DNA of 28,040 nt from Bacteroidales bacterium UBA3724 (GCA_002371315.1 DFHL01000074.1:1-28040); one strand, 5' to 3'. Shown: positions 1 to 8,568, counted from the stretch's first letter. Translations and numbers: made by a program. Notes: a model not told the origin generated them from the sequence alone.

Positions 1-29
1 TAATTCCTGTTTAAACAAAAAAAAAAATT

Positions 30-59
30 ACGGTCATTCACGGGCATTTACGGGCATTC
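30..59. repeat. Three-copy 10-bp tandem repeat
   Basis: Three consecutive decamers read ACGGTCATTC, ACGGGCATTT and ACGGGCATTC. Their 10-bp period is close to one helical turn. They sit at the outer edge of the intergenic repeat cluster, next to the hairpin repeat at 77-99. The function is unknown. Confidence 0.8.
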
Positions 60-76
60 GCGTTCAAAAAAAACCT

Positions 77-99
77 GCTCGCAAGCGAGCGAAATCTTG
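77..99 (+). repeat. Hairpin repeat GCTCGC-AA-GCGAGC with tail (copy 1 of 2)
   Basis: A 6-bp perfect inverted repeat with a 2-base centre is followed by GAAATCTTG. The same 23 bases occur exactly, in reverse complement, at 24977-24999. Both copies are flanked on the tail side by AAGAT/ATCTT-rich short repeats, so they look like members of one modular intergenic repeat family. Confidence 0.8.
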
Positions 100-403
100 T
101 AGATCTTGTGGATTTTTCTTTTTTCTCCTGCTCGGCGTTCCGTCTCGCGAAAACTATAAATCTTATAAATTTGTTCCGCCTTCGGCGGGAATGCTGACGC
201 AGTTATTATTACGCATTGGTTACCTCTAATAATTATTTTAAACGGCGTGGTATGCCTGCGAATACATAATGAATAAAGAAAATGCAATGAGCAATTGTAC
301 GAATTAAATGAATTTTTGGAGGTTACCATTATCATTGTTGCAACCTGAAGAAAATAAAAAATGCTTGTTTTTAATTTTAATTCTTAATTTTCAACATTTT
401 TAG

Positions 404-411
404 TATTTTTG
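404..411 (+). promoter_or_regulatory. Bacteroidota -7 promoter element for pnp
   Basis: TATTTTTG fits the TAnnTTTG -7 consensus and is followed by CACATT. No clear -33 TTTG lies 19 bases upstream, so the assignment rests on the -7 box and its position about 125 bases before the pnp start, which implies a leader of about 120 nt. Confidence 0.5.
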
Positions 412-480
412 CACATTCCTTTTGCTGGTCTTTAGACACCTGTAGAAGAAGATAGATATTTGAAATTTAATTTTTTATAA

Positions 481-504
481 GGCCCTGGGGATGGTCCCCG
501 CGGC
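481..504 (+). promoter_or_regulatory. Hairpin in pnp 5' leader
   Basis: GGGGA-TGG-TCCCC (487-499) forms a 5-bp stem, extended by GCC/GGC pairing across small internal loops. It lies about 35 bases before the pnp start codon, in an otherwise AT-rich leader. In E. coli the pnp leader is a known autoregulatory target of RNase III and PNPase. A similar role here is only inference. Confidence 0.4.
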
Positions 505-536
505 TGCGGTAAACAGATAAAACAATAAAAAAAACA

Positions 537-2801
537 ATGAACATCATCACAAAGAAATTCGATCTCGGCGATGGCCGCATGATCGAAATCGAGACCGGCA
601 AATTGGCCAAGCAGGCCGACGGCAGCGCAGTGGTGCGCATGAACGACACCATGCTGCTGGCCACAGTATGTGCGAAGAAAGAAGTAGGAGAGTTTGTGGA
701 TTTCATGCCACTCACCGTTGACTATCAGGAAAAATATGCCGCCATGGGTCGCTTCCCGGGTGGTTTTTTCAAGCGTGAGTCCCGTCCTTCGGAACACGAG
801 ATTCTGATTGCACGCCTTGTAGACCGTGCCTTGCGTCCGCTTTTCCCCGACAATTTCCATGCCGAAGTGCAGGTACAGATAACCCTGATTTCGGGCGACA
901 AGAACACCATGCCAGACCAATTGGCAGCATTGGCAGCAGCCTCGGCCCTTGCCGTGAGCGACATACCCTTCAACGGCCCCGTCAGCGAAGTACGTGTAAG
1001 CTATCTTGACGGCAAATATGTCATCAACACCCCGATGCAGGACATCGACCGCGCCGATCTCGACCTTATCGTTGCCGCAACGGAGGACAACATCATGATG
1101 GTTGAAGGCGAGATGAAGGAAGTCAGCGAAGAGTGTATGCTCGGAGCGCTGAAAGCCGCACACGAAGCCATCAAGATACAGTGCCGTGTACTTTCCGAAC
1201 TGACCGTGGAAGCCGGCAAGACCGAAAAACGCGAATACTGCCACGAGGTGAACGACGAAGAGCTTCGCCAGCGTCTGCACGATGCAGTATACCAAAAGTG
1301 CTACGACCTCTCGAAGCAGGGCATTGCCAACAAGCACATGCGCGAAGAGGGTTTCGATGCCATCAAGCAGGAATTCATCGATGCCAACTACACAGAAGAG
1401 ACCCTTACCGAAGAGATACAGTTCATGATTGACCGTTACTATCACGACACCGAGCGCGAGGCCATGCGCGACATGGTGCTTGCAGAACGCACCCGCTTGG
1501 ACGGTCGTCAGCTGGACGAGATACGCCCGTTGTGGAGCGAGGTCAGCTACCTGCCCTCGGCACACGGCAGCGCAATCTTCACCCGTGGCGAGACCCAGTC
1601 GCTCTCGACGGTCACCCTGGGCACAAAACTCGACGAGCAGGTCATCGACGGTGCCGTTGTCGAAGGCACCCGCAGATTCCTGCTCCACTACAATTTCCCC
1701 GGATTCGCAACTGGCGAGGTGAAGAGCAACCGCGGACTGAGTCGCCGCGAAGTGGGACATGGCCATCTGGCTTGGCGTGCACTGAAAGAGGTGCTTCCCT
1801 CGTCAGAAGAATGCCCCTACACCATCCGCGTAGTCAGCGACATATTGGAGAGCAACGGTTCAAGTTCGATGGCCACAGTCTGTGCAGGCTGTCTGGCATT
1901 GATGGATGCCGGTGTCAAGATCCGCAAACCCGTGGCCGGTATTGCCATGGGCTTGATCAGCAAAGGTGACAAGTGGGCCGTGCTTAGCGACATCCTCGGC
2001 GACGAGGACCACTTGGGCGACATGGACTTCAAAGTCTGCGGAACCCGCGACGGCATCACCGCATGCCAGATGGATATCAAGGTCGACGGTCTGAGCTACG
2101 ACGTTCTGGCCAAGGCCCTCGAACAGGCCCGTCAAGGACGTCTTCACATCCTCGACCACATCCAGGAGACCATTCCCGAGCCGCGTGAGGACTACAAGGA
2201 CTTCGTGCCCCGCATTGTCCAGATCAAGATACCTAAAGACTTTATCGGTGCCGTCATCGGCAAAGGCGGAGAGGTCATTCAGAAGATCCAGGCCGAGACC
2301 AACACCATCATCAACATTGAGGAAGAAGGCGAATTCGGAATCGTCGACGTTGCTTCGCAGAACAAGGACGACATCGAAGCCGCCATCAAGTGGATTAAAG
2401 AGATCTGCACCGTTCCCGAGGTCGGCCAAGTGTATGACGCTAAGGTTGTCAGCATTGTCGAATTCGGAGCATTCCTCGAGTTCCTGCCCGGCAAAGAGGG
2501 CCTGATGCACATCAGCGAATACGACTGGAAGCGCACCGACACCCTTGAGAACCTCATCCACGAGGGCGACATCATCACCGTGAAGATCATCGCCATCGAC
2601 GAGAAGAACGGCAAGCTGAAACTGAGCCGCAAGGCCCTGCTGCCCAAGCCAGAAGGCTACGAGGAAGAGAAGCCTGCACGCGGCCCGCGTCGCGAAGGCG
2701 GCAACGGCGGCGGACGTCGCGAAGGCGGCGACCGCGGTCCGCGCCGCGAAGGCAACGGCGAACGCCGCAACGGCAACGGCAATGGCGGTCGCAGACACTA
2801 A
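537..2801 (+). CDS. pnp: Polyribonucleotide nucleotidyltransferase (PNPase)
   Basis: This is a phosphorolytic 3'-5' exoribonuclease that degrades mRNA using phosphate and can also add tails; PNPases are cytosolic trimers. The 754 residues show the normal order: a first RNase PH-like domain (about 10-145), an all-alpha linker, a second RNase PH domain (about 330-465), a KH domain with the GKGG loop at residues 575-578, and an S1 domain from about residue 630 ending near KLKLSRKALLP. The last 40 or so residues are an R/G/N-rich tail of repeated RREGG-type units, probably a disordered RNA-binding extension. The ATG at 537 is the first start in frame after an A-rich leader. The gene appears monocistronic, with its own promoter and a strong terminator. 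Identity is certain; only the length and composition of the tail are lineage-specific. Confidence 0.98.
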   Translation: MNIITKKFDLGDGRMIEIETGKLAKQADGSAVVRMNDTMLLATVCAKKEVGEFVDFMPLTVDYQEKYAAMGRFPGGFFKRESRPSEHEILIARLVDRALRPLFPDNFHAEVQVQITLISGDKNTMPDQLAALAAASALAVSDIPFNGPVSEVRVSYLDGKYVINTPMQDIDRADLDLIVAATEDNIMMVEGEMKEVSEECMLGALKAAHEAIKIQCRVLSELTVEAGKTEKREYCHEVNDEELRQRLHDAVYQKCYDLSKQGIANKHMREEGFDAIKQEFIDANYTEETLTEEIQFMIDRYYHDTEREAMRDMVLAERTRLDGRQLDEIRPLWSEVSYLPSAHGSAIFTRGETQSLSTVTLGTKLDEQVIDGAVVEGTRRFLLHYNFPGFATGEVKSNRGLSRREVGHGHLAWRALKEVLPSSEECPYTIRVVSDILESNGSSSMATVCAGCLALMDAGVKIRKPVAGIAMGLISKGDKWAVLSDILGDEDHLGDMDFKVCGTRDGITACQMDIKVDGLSYDVLAKALEQARQGRLHILDHIQETIPEPREDYKDFVPRIVQIKIPKDFIGAVIGKGGEVIQKIQAETNTIINIEEEGEFGIVDVASQNKDDIEAAIKWIKEICTVPEVGQVYDAKVVSIVEFGAFLEFLPGKEGLMHISEYDWKRTDTLENLIHEGDIITVKIIAIDEKNGKLKLSRKALLPKPEGYEEEKPARGPRREGGNGGGRREGGDRGPRREGNGERRNGNGNGGRRH

Positions 2802-2824
2802 ACCTTCTTAACAGAATAAGTTTG

Positions 2825-2859
2825 AAGAGGATACTTGCAAAAAGTATCCTCTTTTTTTT
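2825..2859 (+). terminator. Rho-independent terminator of pnp
   Basis: AAGAGGATACTT pairs perfectly with AAGTATCCTCTT around the loop GCAAA, followed by a run of T. It begins 24 bases after the pnp stop codon. Confidence 0.9.
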
Positions 2860-2968
2860 GTCAATCCGGCAGCAGAAATAACCGCCGGAAAGAGGGCTCC
2901 GATTGCCTGCCATTAAGTTTTTTTTTATTAAAAAAAGCAAAAACAAACTACAGCAACGAAAAAAAAAG

Positions 2969-2976
2969 TATATTTG
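2969..2976 (+). promoter_or_regulatory. -7 promoter element for the CpsB-like gene
   Basis: TATATTTG matches TAnnTTTG and is followed by CAAAATGG. It lies about 77 bases before the start codon at 3053. No -33 TTTG is visible at the expected spacing. The leader also holds the palindrome GTCAGCTGAC at 2991-3000, whose role is unknown. Confidence 0.55.
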
Positions 2977-3052
2977 CAAAATGGCTGATTGTCAGCTGAC
3001 GCTTTGAACAAACTAATTTACAACTACTAACACCAATATAAAACGTAAAAAG

Positions 3053-3790
3053 ATGTTCGACTTTCTGAAGCAAAAGAAACAAAGCAAGTCTTTTTCACCA
3101 CTGGTGACCGATATGCACTGCCACCTACTGCCTGGCGTCGACGACGGATCGAGCAACATACAGGAGACCGTAGAGTGCCTTAGGGCAATGGCATCGGTTG
3201 GATTCCAAAAGGTTTACTTTACGCCTCATTTCCAGGCCAACTACCCCAACGAAGAAAACGACATTCAGAAACGCTTCGCCACACTGAAGAAACAGCTGGC
3301 GGCAATGGACGACGGCACACTGCCCGAAGTGGCGGCCGTCAGCGGCGAATACCGTTTCGACCCACGCTTTGCGCGGCGTCCGGGCGTCGACAACGTGCTG
3401 ACGCTGCCCGGCAAACGGCTGCTGTGCGAGTTCTCGTTACACTTCAACGACTATATGCCCATCGACATCTTTGCGGAATATCAGAAGCTTGGCTATACCC
3501 TGATACTGGCACATCCGGAACGCTACCCCTACCTTGGCATCCATTCGAGCGAGGTGAAAACGATGAAGGATATGGGCATCTTTTTCCAAATCAACGTACT
3601 GTCGCTTAACGGATTCTATGGCGACACAGCAATGCAGAAAGGCTATGAGTACATCGAAGCCGGCCTGGCCGAATATCTGGGCACCGACACCCACAATATG
3701 CGCTATGCCAAGGCATTGAAGGACACCGCCAACAACAAGAAGGTGCAAAAGATAATGAAGAGCCACACCTTCCTCAACAGTCAGCTTTAG
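3053..3790 (+). CDS. PHP-domain tyrosine phosphatase, CpsB/CapC family
   Basis: A 245-residue metal-dependent phosphatase of the PHP superfamily. Family members (CpsB, YwqE) dephosphorylate the tyrosine kinases that control capsule or exopolysaccharide export. Metal-binding motifs are visible in order: TDMHCHLLPGVDDG (HxH at residues 22-24), FTPHFQ, the GEYRFD acidic residue, LAHPERYPYL and the C-terminal GTDTHN. The length matches the family and there is no signal peptide, so a cytosolic protein is expected. It is not next to capsule or polysaccharide genes, so its partner kinase cannot be named from this window. It has its own promoter and precedes the M49-like peptidase by 53 bases, so the two may share a transcript. 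Confidence 0.88.
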   Translation: MFDFLKQKKQSKSFSPLVTDMHCHLLPGVDDGSSNIQETVECLRAMASVGFQKVYFTPHFQANYPNEENDIQKRFATLKKQLAAMDDGTLPEVAAVSGEYRFDPRFARRPGVDNVLTLPGKRLLCEFSLHFNDYMPIDIFAEYQKLGYTLILAHPERYPYLGIHSSEVKTMKDMGIFFQINVLSLNGFYGDTAMQKGYEYIEAGLAEYLGTDTHNMRYAKALKDTANNKKVQKIMKSHTFLNSQL

Positions 3791-3843
3791 CACCCAACCA
3801 CAGCAACTGCACACAGAAGAAGAATCATTAAAAACTACTATAA

Positions 3844-5547
3844 ATGAAAAAACACATCCTTTCGATTATGGCTGTTGCAATCCTGGCCACAGGCGGCAGC
3901 ACCATCCAGGCACAAGACAAGAACCTGGAAATAAAGAAAAAAGTGGAACAATATGCGCCCTACACGTTGAAATACGACACCAAGCTGCTGACACCGGAAG
4001 AGAGCCAGCTGGTAGGCATCTTCATCGAAATCGCCGACGTTATGGACGACATTTTCTGGGAGCAGTCGTTCGGCAAGGAGAACCGCGACAAGCTGCGCGC
4101 CATCAATGACCCCTACCTGCGCCGATATGCCGAAATCAACTATGGTGCCTGGGACCGTCTCGACTCCGAGAAGCCCTTCCTGCCCGGCTTTGGTCCAAAG
4201 CCAGCCGGAGCCAACTTCTACCCTGCCGATATGACAAAGACCGAGTTCGAGAAGCTTGACAACCCACTGAAAACAAGCCAGTACACCATCCTGCGCCGTA
4301 ACGACAAAGGGCAAATCGAAGTGATACCTTACCACAAGGCCTATGACAGACAGCTGAGACGCGTCGACGAACTGCTGGGAAAGGCCATCGAACTGGCCAA
4401 GGACGACGGCTTGCGCAAATATCTCGAAACACGCCGCAAGGCTTTGCAAACGGACGACTATCTGGAAAGCGACCTAGTATGGATGGATATGAAGGAGAGC
4501 CGTCTGGACTTTGTATTCGGACCTATCGAGAACTATGAGGATGCCCTTTACGGCTACAAAACAGCCTACGAGGCTTTCGTCCTCGTCAAAGACGAGAAAT
4601 GGAGCAACGACCTGGCACGCTTCACCAAGATGCTGCCCGAGCTGCAGAAGCAGCTACCCTGCGACCCGAAATACAAGCAGGAAGTGCCGGGAACAGAGAG
4701 CGACCTGAACGTGTATGACGTCATCTACTATGCCGGCGACTGCAATGCGGGCAGCAAAACAATTGCCATCAACCTGCCCAACGACGAGCGCGTACACCTT
4801 GAGAAAGGCACACGCCGCCTGCAACTGAAGAACGCAATGCAAGCCAAGTTCGACAAGATACTGCTGCCCATCGCCAACCTGATGATCAGCAAGGAACAGG
4901 TGAAAAACGTCAAATTCGACGCCTTCTTCAGCAACGTGTGCTACCACGAGGTGGCCCACGGCCTCGGCATCAAAAACACCATCACTGGCAAGGGCAACGT
5001 GCGCAAGGCCCTGCAGAACCAGTACAGCGCTTGGGAGGAGGCCAAGGCCGACATCTGTGGCCTGTATATCGTCCAGACACTCATCGAGAAAGGCGAAATC
5101 AATGATATCACCATCGAAGACGCCTATGTCACCTACCTCGCTGGCCTGCTGCGCAGCGTGCGTTTCGGAGCCACCGAGGCTCACGGAATCGCCAATATGA
5201 TGTGCTTCAACTATATGCAGGAACAAAAGGCCTTCAGCCGCGACAAAGAGGGCAAGTACGTCGTCAACGTCAAGAATATGCGTAGCGCCCTTGAAGGCTG
5301 GGCCGCGCTGGTGCTGAAGACCGAAGGCGACGGCGACTACAATGCAGCTAAAGCCTACGCCGACAAGAACGGCAAAGTGCGCCCCGACCTGGCAAAGGAC
5401 CTCAAAGCCATCGAGAAGGCCAACATCCCCGTCGACATAGTATACAAACAGGGACACAGGGTTCTGAACATTGAGAAGGACAGCAGAAACACCGTCAGAA
5501 GCACCATCAAGCCCGTCCCATCCAATCAGATAAAATTCAAGAAATAA
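3844..5547 (+). CDS. Secreted M49-like zinc metallopeptidase (dipeptidyl-peptidase III-like)
   Basis: The 567 residues begin with a signal peptide (MKKHILSIMAVAILATGGST, cleavage near IQAQ) without a lipobox cysteine, so a periplasmic or exported soluble enzyme is expected. The zinc site is HEVAH (H368, E369, H372), followed by EEAKAD (398-403), which supplies the third ligand. This pairing is typical of bacterial dipeptidyl-peptidase III-like proteins of peptidase family M49; classical DPP III has the longer HEXXGH form. Such enzymes remove dipeptides from oligopeptide N termini. Peptide scavenging fits the POT peptide transporter just downstream, though the two are separated by convergent tsaC. 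The stop codon directly abuts the tsaC stop codon on the other strand. Family assignment is firm; substrate is inferred. Confidence 0.85.
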   Translation: MKKHILSIMAVAILATGGSTIQAQDKNLEIKKKVEQYAPYTLKYDTKLLTPEESQLVGIFIEIADVMDDIFWEQSFGKENRDKLRAINDPYLRRYAEINYGAWDRLDSEKPFLPGFGPKPAGANFYPADMTKTEFEKLDNPLKTSQYTILRRNDKGQIEVIPYHKAYDRQLRRVDELLGKAIELAKDDGLRKYLETRRKALQTDDYLESDLVWMDMKESRLDFVFGPIENYEDALYGYKTAYEAFVLVKDEKWSNDLARFTKMLPELQKQLPCDPKYKQEVPGTESDLNVYDVIYYAGDCNAGSKTIAINLPNDERVHLEKGTRRLQLKNAMQAKFDKILLPIANLMISKEQVKNVKFDAFFSNVCYHEVAHGLGIKNTITGKGNVRKALQNQYSAWEEAKADICGLYIVQTLIEKGEINDITIEDAYVTYLAGLLRSVRFGATEAHGIANMMCFNYMQEQKAFSRDKEGKYVVNVKNMRSALEGWAALVLKTEGDGDYNAAKAYADKNGKVRPDLAKDLKAIEKANIPVDIVYKQGHRVLNIEKDSRNTVRSTIKPVPSNQIKFKK

Positions 5548-6120
5548 TCACTCCCTGATTACAGCAACACTGCCGTCGGACAGCAGCTTCACGATACGTG
5601 ACGACTGTCCGGCGGTTTTTTCTTCATATTCGGACGGCACACAGAAATCGACTTGCTTTTTAAGCTCTTCATCGATTTCGGCATACGAAGCCGGCGACGG
5701 ACGTCCCGACAGGTTGGCCGACGTGCTGACCACTGGACGGCCAAACAGCCGCAGCATCCGCTGGCAGAAATCCATACGGGGGATGCGCACGCCGATGGTG
5801 CCATCGGCAGCCGCAAGGTTGTCGGCCAAAAGATGATTCTGCAGAGGCATAATCACCGTCGTGGGTCGTGCGGAGGCACACAGCAACTCCCCTACCCTTC
5901 CGCTCACTAGGCCCACAAAACGCTCGACCATCGCAATATCCGAACAAAGAATCAGCATACTCTTGCTGTGGTCGCGCTGCTTGAGGGCATAGATTTTCTC
6001 GACCGCGTCGGCATTGGCGGCATCACAGCCGATGCCCCAAATCGTATCGGTAGGATAAAGCAGCGTGCCGCCCACCGTAAGCGTCGCAACGACAGCATCC
6101 AAGACTTCAATCTCTTTCAT
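5548..6120 (-). CDS. tsaC: L-threonylcarbamoyladenylate synthase (Sua5/YciO/YrdC family)
   Basis: It makes threonylcarbamoyl-AMP from threonine, bicarbonate and ATP, the first step of t6A37 modification in ANN-decoding tRNAs. The 190-residue protein is a single YrdC domain: LYPTDTIWGIGCDA, the basic KQRDHSKSM segment, a TVIMPL strand, IGVRIPR, and VSTSANLSGRPSP near the C terminus. It lacks the extra Sua5 domain, so it is the short TsaC type. It is convergent with the M49-like gene with no base between the two stop codons, so any terminator must lie inside a coding region. It diverges from the POT transporter across a 150-base promoter region. A YciO-like paralogue with another role cannot be fully excluded. 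Confidence 0.9.
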   Translation of the reverse strand: MKEIEVLDAVVATLTVGGTLLYPTDTIWGIGCDAANADAVEKIYALKQRDHSKSMLILCSDIAMVERFVGLVSGRVGELLCASARPTTVIMPLQNHLLADNLAAADGTIGVRIPRMDFCQRMLRLFGRPVVSTSANLSGRPSPASYAEIDEELKKQVDFCVPSEYEEKTAGQSSRIVKLLSDGSVAVIRE

Positions 6121-6142
6121 TTGTTTACATCAAAAAACAATG

Positions 6143-6150
6143 CAAAAATA
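6143..6150 (-). promoter_or_regulatory. -7 promoter element for tsaC
   Basis: Read on the minus strand this is TATTTTTG, 22 bases before the tsaC start codon. The -33 region is not consensus. It is part of a divergent promoter region shared with the transporter gene. Confidence 0.5.
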
Positions 6151-6168
6151 CAAAATATTAGGCAAACC

Positions 6169-6200
6169 TTGGCGTCATTTCAAAAAAATTCGTAAATTTG
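6169..6200 (+). promoter_or_regulatory. -33/-7 promoter for the POT transporter
   Basis: TTG at 6169-6171 and TAAATTTG at 6193-6200 are separated by 21 bases. The start codon follows 70 bases later after an AT-rich leader. Confidence 0.6.
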
Positions 6201-6270
6201 CACATTAATTCCGTTGGAAAAACAAATCAAATTCTAAAGTAATATATTATTAATCAAAAACATCAGAATT

Positions 6271-7842
6271 ATGAAAGGACATCCGAAAGGACTAATTGCT
6301 GCTGCATTGAGTAATATGGGCGAGCGTTTCGGCTACTATATTATGAATGCAGTTCTTGTTCTGTTTCTCTGTTCCAAATTCGGACTGAGCAACGGTACAG
6401 CAACAGGTATCTATTCTGCTTTCTACTGCGGAATTTACATCTTAAGCCTTGTTGGCGGTATTATTGCCGACCGCACACAGAATTACAAAACGACCATCCA
6501 ATCCGGTCTGTTGGTGATGGCTTGCGGATACATCATCCTTGCAATCCCCATCCTTGCCACCTCCGGCAACATCAACTGGTTGCTGCCTCTCACCTGCTTT
6601 GCCCTGTTGATGATCGCCTTCGGTAACGGTCTGTTCAAGGGCAACCTGCAGGCCATTGTCGGCCAAATGTACGACAACTTCGAGGCCGAAGCTGCCAAGA
6701 AAGGCCCCGAGGCCCTCGCCGAAGCAAAAAGCAAACGCGACCCCGGCTTCCAGATTTTCTATATGTTCATCAACGTTGGCGGTCTTATTGCCCCCTTCGT
6801 AGCCCCGTTGCTCCGCAGCTGGTGGCTCGGCGTTAACGGAATGGCCTACAACGCCGACCTCCCCGCTCTCTGCCACCAGTACATCACCTCGATCGAGACT
6901 GGCGTTGCTATGGCTCCTGAAGCCATCGCAAAAGCAACCGAGCTCTTTGCCAATATGAACATCACGATGCCCACCGATAGCGCTGCCGCTATGGAGGTTT
7001 GCCAAAACTACCTTAATGTGTTCAACACCGGTGTCCACTACAGCTTCATCGCATCTGTGGCCGCTATGCTCATTTCTCTGCTTATCTTTGTTGCCAGCAA
7101 AAAGAAATTCCCCACTCCGGCAAAGAAAGCCGCTACCGAAAGCGTCACCTACACCGCCGAGGAGAAAGCCGCTATGGCAAAGGAACTCAAACAGCGTCTC
7201 TATGCACTCTTCGCAGTGCTCGTGATTGCCGTCTTCTTCTGGTGGTCGTTCCACCAGAACGGTACTTCAATGTCGCTCTTTGCTCGTGACTTCGTCAACA
7301 CATCGCTCTTCCCGCCCGAAGTTTGGCAAGCTGTCAACCCGTTCTTTGTCTGCCTGCTTACCTTCCCGATTATGTGGCTCTTCGGCACCGCTTGGGGTCG
7401 CAAGTTCTCCACTCCCAAAAAGATTGCCATCGGTATGGGTATCGCAGCTATAGCTTACCTCTTTATGACCGTCTTCTGCAAGAGCGCCGGCTATCCTTCG
7501 GCAGACGAATTCACCGCCCTTGATGCCACCACCGCTGCTGGCCTGAAGGCCGGTCCTTGGGTACTGATCGTTTACTATTTCTTTATGACTGTTGCCGAGC
7601 TCTTCATTAGTCCTCTGGGATTGAGCTTCGTTTCCAAAGTTGCTCCCAAGAACCTCCTCGGCCTCTGCCAGGGTCTGTGGCTCGGTGCAACAGCCGTAGG
7701 CAACGGACTGCTCTGGATTGGACCCGTGATGTACACCAACTGGCCGATCTGGACTTGCTGGGCAGTATTTATGGGCGTCTGCCTGCTCTCGATGATCGTA
7801 ATGCTCTGTATGGTCAAATGGCTTGAAAGAGTGACCCAATAA
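6271..7842 (+). CDS. POT-family (PTR2/NRT1) peptide MFS transporter
   Basis: A 523-residue inner-membrane protein with about 12 or more hydrophobic helices, expected to import di- and tripeptides with protons. The N terminus HPKGLIAAALSNMGERFGYY is the POT signature on helix 1. The first acidic residue of the usual ExxER proton-coupling motif is asparagine here (NxxER); I recall the same substitution in related Bacteroidota transporters. A soluble or loop segment of about 65 residues (near residues 190-255) divides the two helical halves. The second POT signature region is represented by the FFWWSFHQNGTSMSLFARDF segment. It has its own promoter and a strong terminator, so it is probably monocistronic. 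Peptide supply could come from secreted peptidases such as the M49-like neighbour (inference). Confidence 0.88.
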   Translation: MKGHPKGLIAAALSNMGERFGYYIMNAVLVLFLCSKFGLSNGTATGIYSAFYCGIYILSLVGGIIADRTQNYKTTIQSGLLVMACGYIILAIPILATSGNINWLLPLTCFALLMIAFGNGLFKGNLQAIVGQMYDNFEAEAAKKGPEALAEAKSKRDPGFQIFYMFINVGGLIAPFVAPLLRSWWLGVNGMAYNADLPALCHQYITSIETGVAMAPEAIAKATELFANMNITMPTDSAAAMEVCQNYLNVFNTGVHYSFIASVAAMLISLLIFVASKKKFPTPAKKAATESVTYTAEEKAAMAKELKQRLYALFAVLVIAVFFWWSFHQNGTSMSLFARDFVNTSLFPPEVWQAVNPFFVCLLTFPIMWLFGTAWGRKFSTPKKIAIGMGIAAIAYLFMTVFCKSAGYPSADEFTALDATTAAGLKAGPWVLIVYYFFMTVAELFISPLGLSFVSKVAPKNLLGLCQGLWLGATAVGNGLLWIGPVMYTNWPIWTCWAVFMGVCLLSMIVMLCMVKWLERVTQ

Positions 7843-7866
7843 TCATTTATAACAAACACAAAAACA

Positions 7867-7895
7867 AGAGGGTGTCAATCTGGCACCCTCTTTTT
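7867..7895 (+). terminator. Rho-independent terminator of the POT transporter
   Basis: AGAGGGTG (7867-7874) pairs with CACCCTCT (7884-7891), extended inward by T-G and C-G pairs around AATCT, followed by a T run. It ends 7 bases before the PPTase start codon, so the next gene needs its own promoter or depends on read-through. Confidence 0.88.
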
Positions 7896-7902
7896 ACAAA
7901 AT

Positions 7903-8568
7903 ATGCTAATCTATTATTACCGCAACGCCGAACGCCTCAGCGCCGAACTTTTAGACAGCCTTGTCGCCTCGATGCCGCAACAGCAGCAGGACATCGTGCT
8001 CCTCTACAAAACGCACCGTCAACGATGCGAACAGGCCATCGCATACACGATGCTATGCCACGCGCTTCAGAACGACTTAGCCTTGATTAATGCCAGTCCG
8101 ACAACAATCAAAGCCTTTCCGCTCTCCGCTTTCCGCTTTCCGCTTTCCACACCTCCCATTTGGGCATTCGGCGAACACGGCAAGCCGTACATCACCAACT
8201 ACGAAGGCATCCATTTCAACATCAGCCACTGTCGCGAGGCTGTGGCCGTCGGCATCAGCGATCAGGAGATAGGCATCGACATCGAGGGGCGCCGACGCTT
8301 CAGCGACACCCTCATCGAACGCGCCTTCAGCAACGAGGAAAAGGCAATAATGAAAGACTGCGACGACCCGCAAAAGGAGTTTGCCTGCATCTGGACACGC
8401 AAGGAGGCCTGGTTCAAATACACCGGCACCGGCATCCTGATGGACCACCTCAAGACCACCGAAGCCGACGCCAAAGCCCAAGGCTGCATCATCCACACCA
8501 GCCACGTCGTATCCACCAACGAGGGCGACGAAGTCTTCTGGCTCTCGATAGCAGAAAAGAGGCGGTAA
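7903..8568 (+). CDS. 4'-phosphopantetheinyl transferase superfamily protein (Sfp type)
   Basis: It transfers the phosphopantetheine arm of CoA to a serine on carrier proteins. The 221-residue sequence has the Sfp/HetI motifs: GKPYI, FNISHC, then IGIDIE with the Mg-binding D126 and E128, and WTRKEAWFKYTG with E168. No nonribosomal or polyketide synthase genes are nearby, so the likely partner is acyl carrier protein or an unlinked pathway. The start at 7903 follows the upstream terminator by only 7 bases with no obvious ribosome binding site. Residues about 71-83, between the N-terminal part and GEHGKPYI, are encoded by five tandem 7-bp units (8115-8149), which could shift frame if copy number changed. 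The stop codon lies within the stem of the downstream terminator. Confidence 0.87.
   Translation: MLIYYYRNAERLSAELLDSLVASMPQQQQDIVLLYKTHRQRCEQAIAYTMLCHALQNDLALINASPTTIKAFPLSAFRFPLSTPPIWAFGEHGKPYITNYEGIHFNISHCREAVAVGISDQEIGIDIEGRRRFSDTLIERAFSNEEKAIMKDCDDPQKEFACIWTRKEAWFKYTGTGILMDHLKTTEADAKAQGCIIHTSHVVSTNEGDEVFWLSIAEKRR
8115..8149 (+). repeat. Five-unit heptanucleotide tandem repeat inside the PPTase gene
   Basis: Units are CTTTCCG, CTCTCCG, CTTTCCG, CTTTCCG and CTTTCCA. The unit length is not a multiple of three, so gain or loss of one unit would shift the reading frame. The reverse-strand form (nGGARAG) resembles the heptamers at 10513-10547. Confidence 0.85.

Larger units (their letters stand above)
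1..403. other. AT-rich gene-free region with short repeats upstream of pnp
   Basis: No credible coding sequence is visible. The region holds a 10-bp tandem array (30-59), a GC hairpin repeat (77-99), poly-A and poly-T runs, and another small hairpin CCGCC-TTC-GGCGG near 176-188. The composition resembles 24697-25010 at the other end of the window. The rest, about 190-400, is AT-rich with no recognisable element. Confidence 0.6.

Noticed and set aside
432..1766. Long open frame on the minus strand opposite pnp
   Set aside because: It lies entirely antisense to the well-supported pnp gene and its leader, has no domain character, and is explained by the codon bias of pnp.
2981..3007. Eight-codon leader peptide frame before the CpsB-like gene
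   Set aside because: Its ATG falls at the expected transcription start, there is no ribosome binding site, and no attenuator structure follows.
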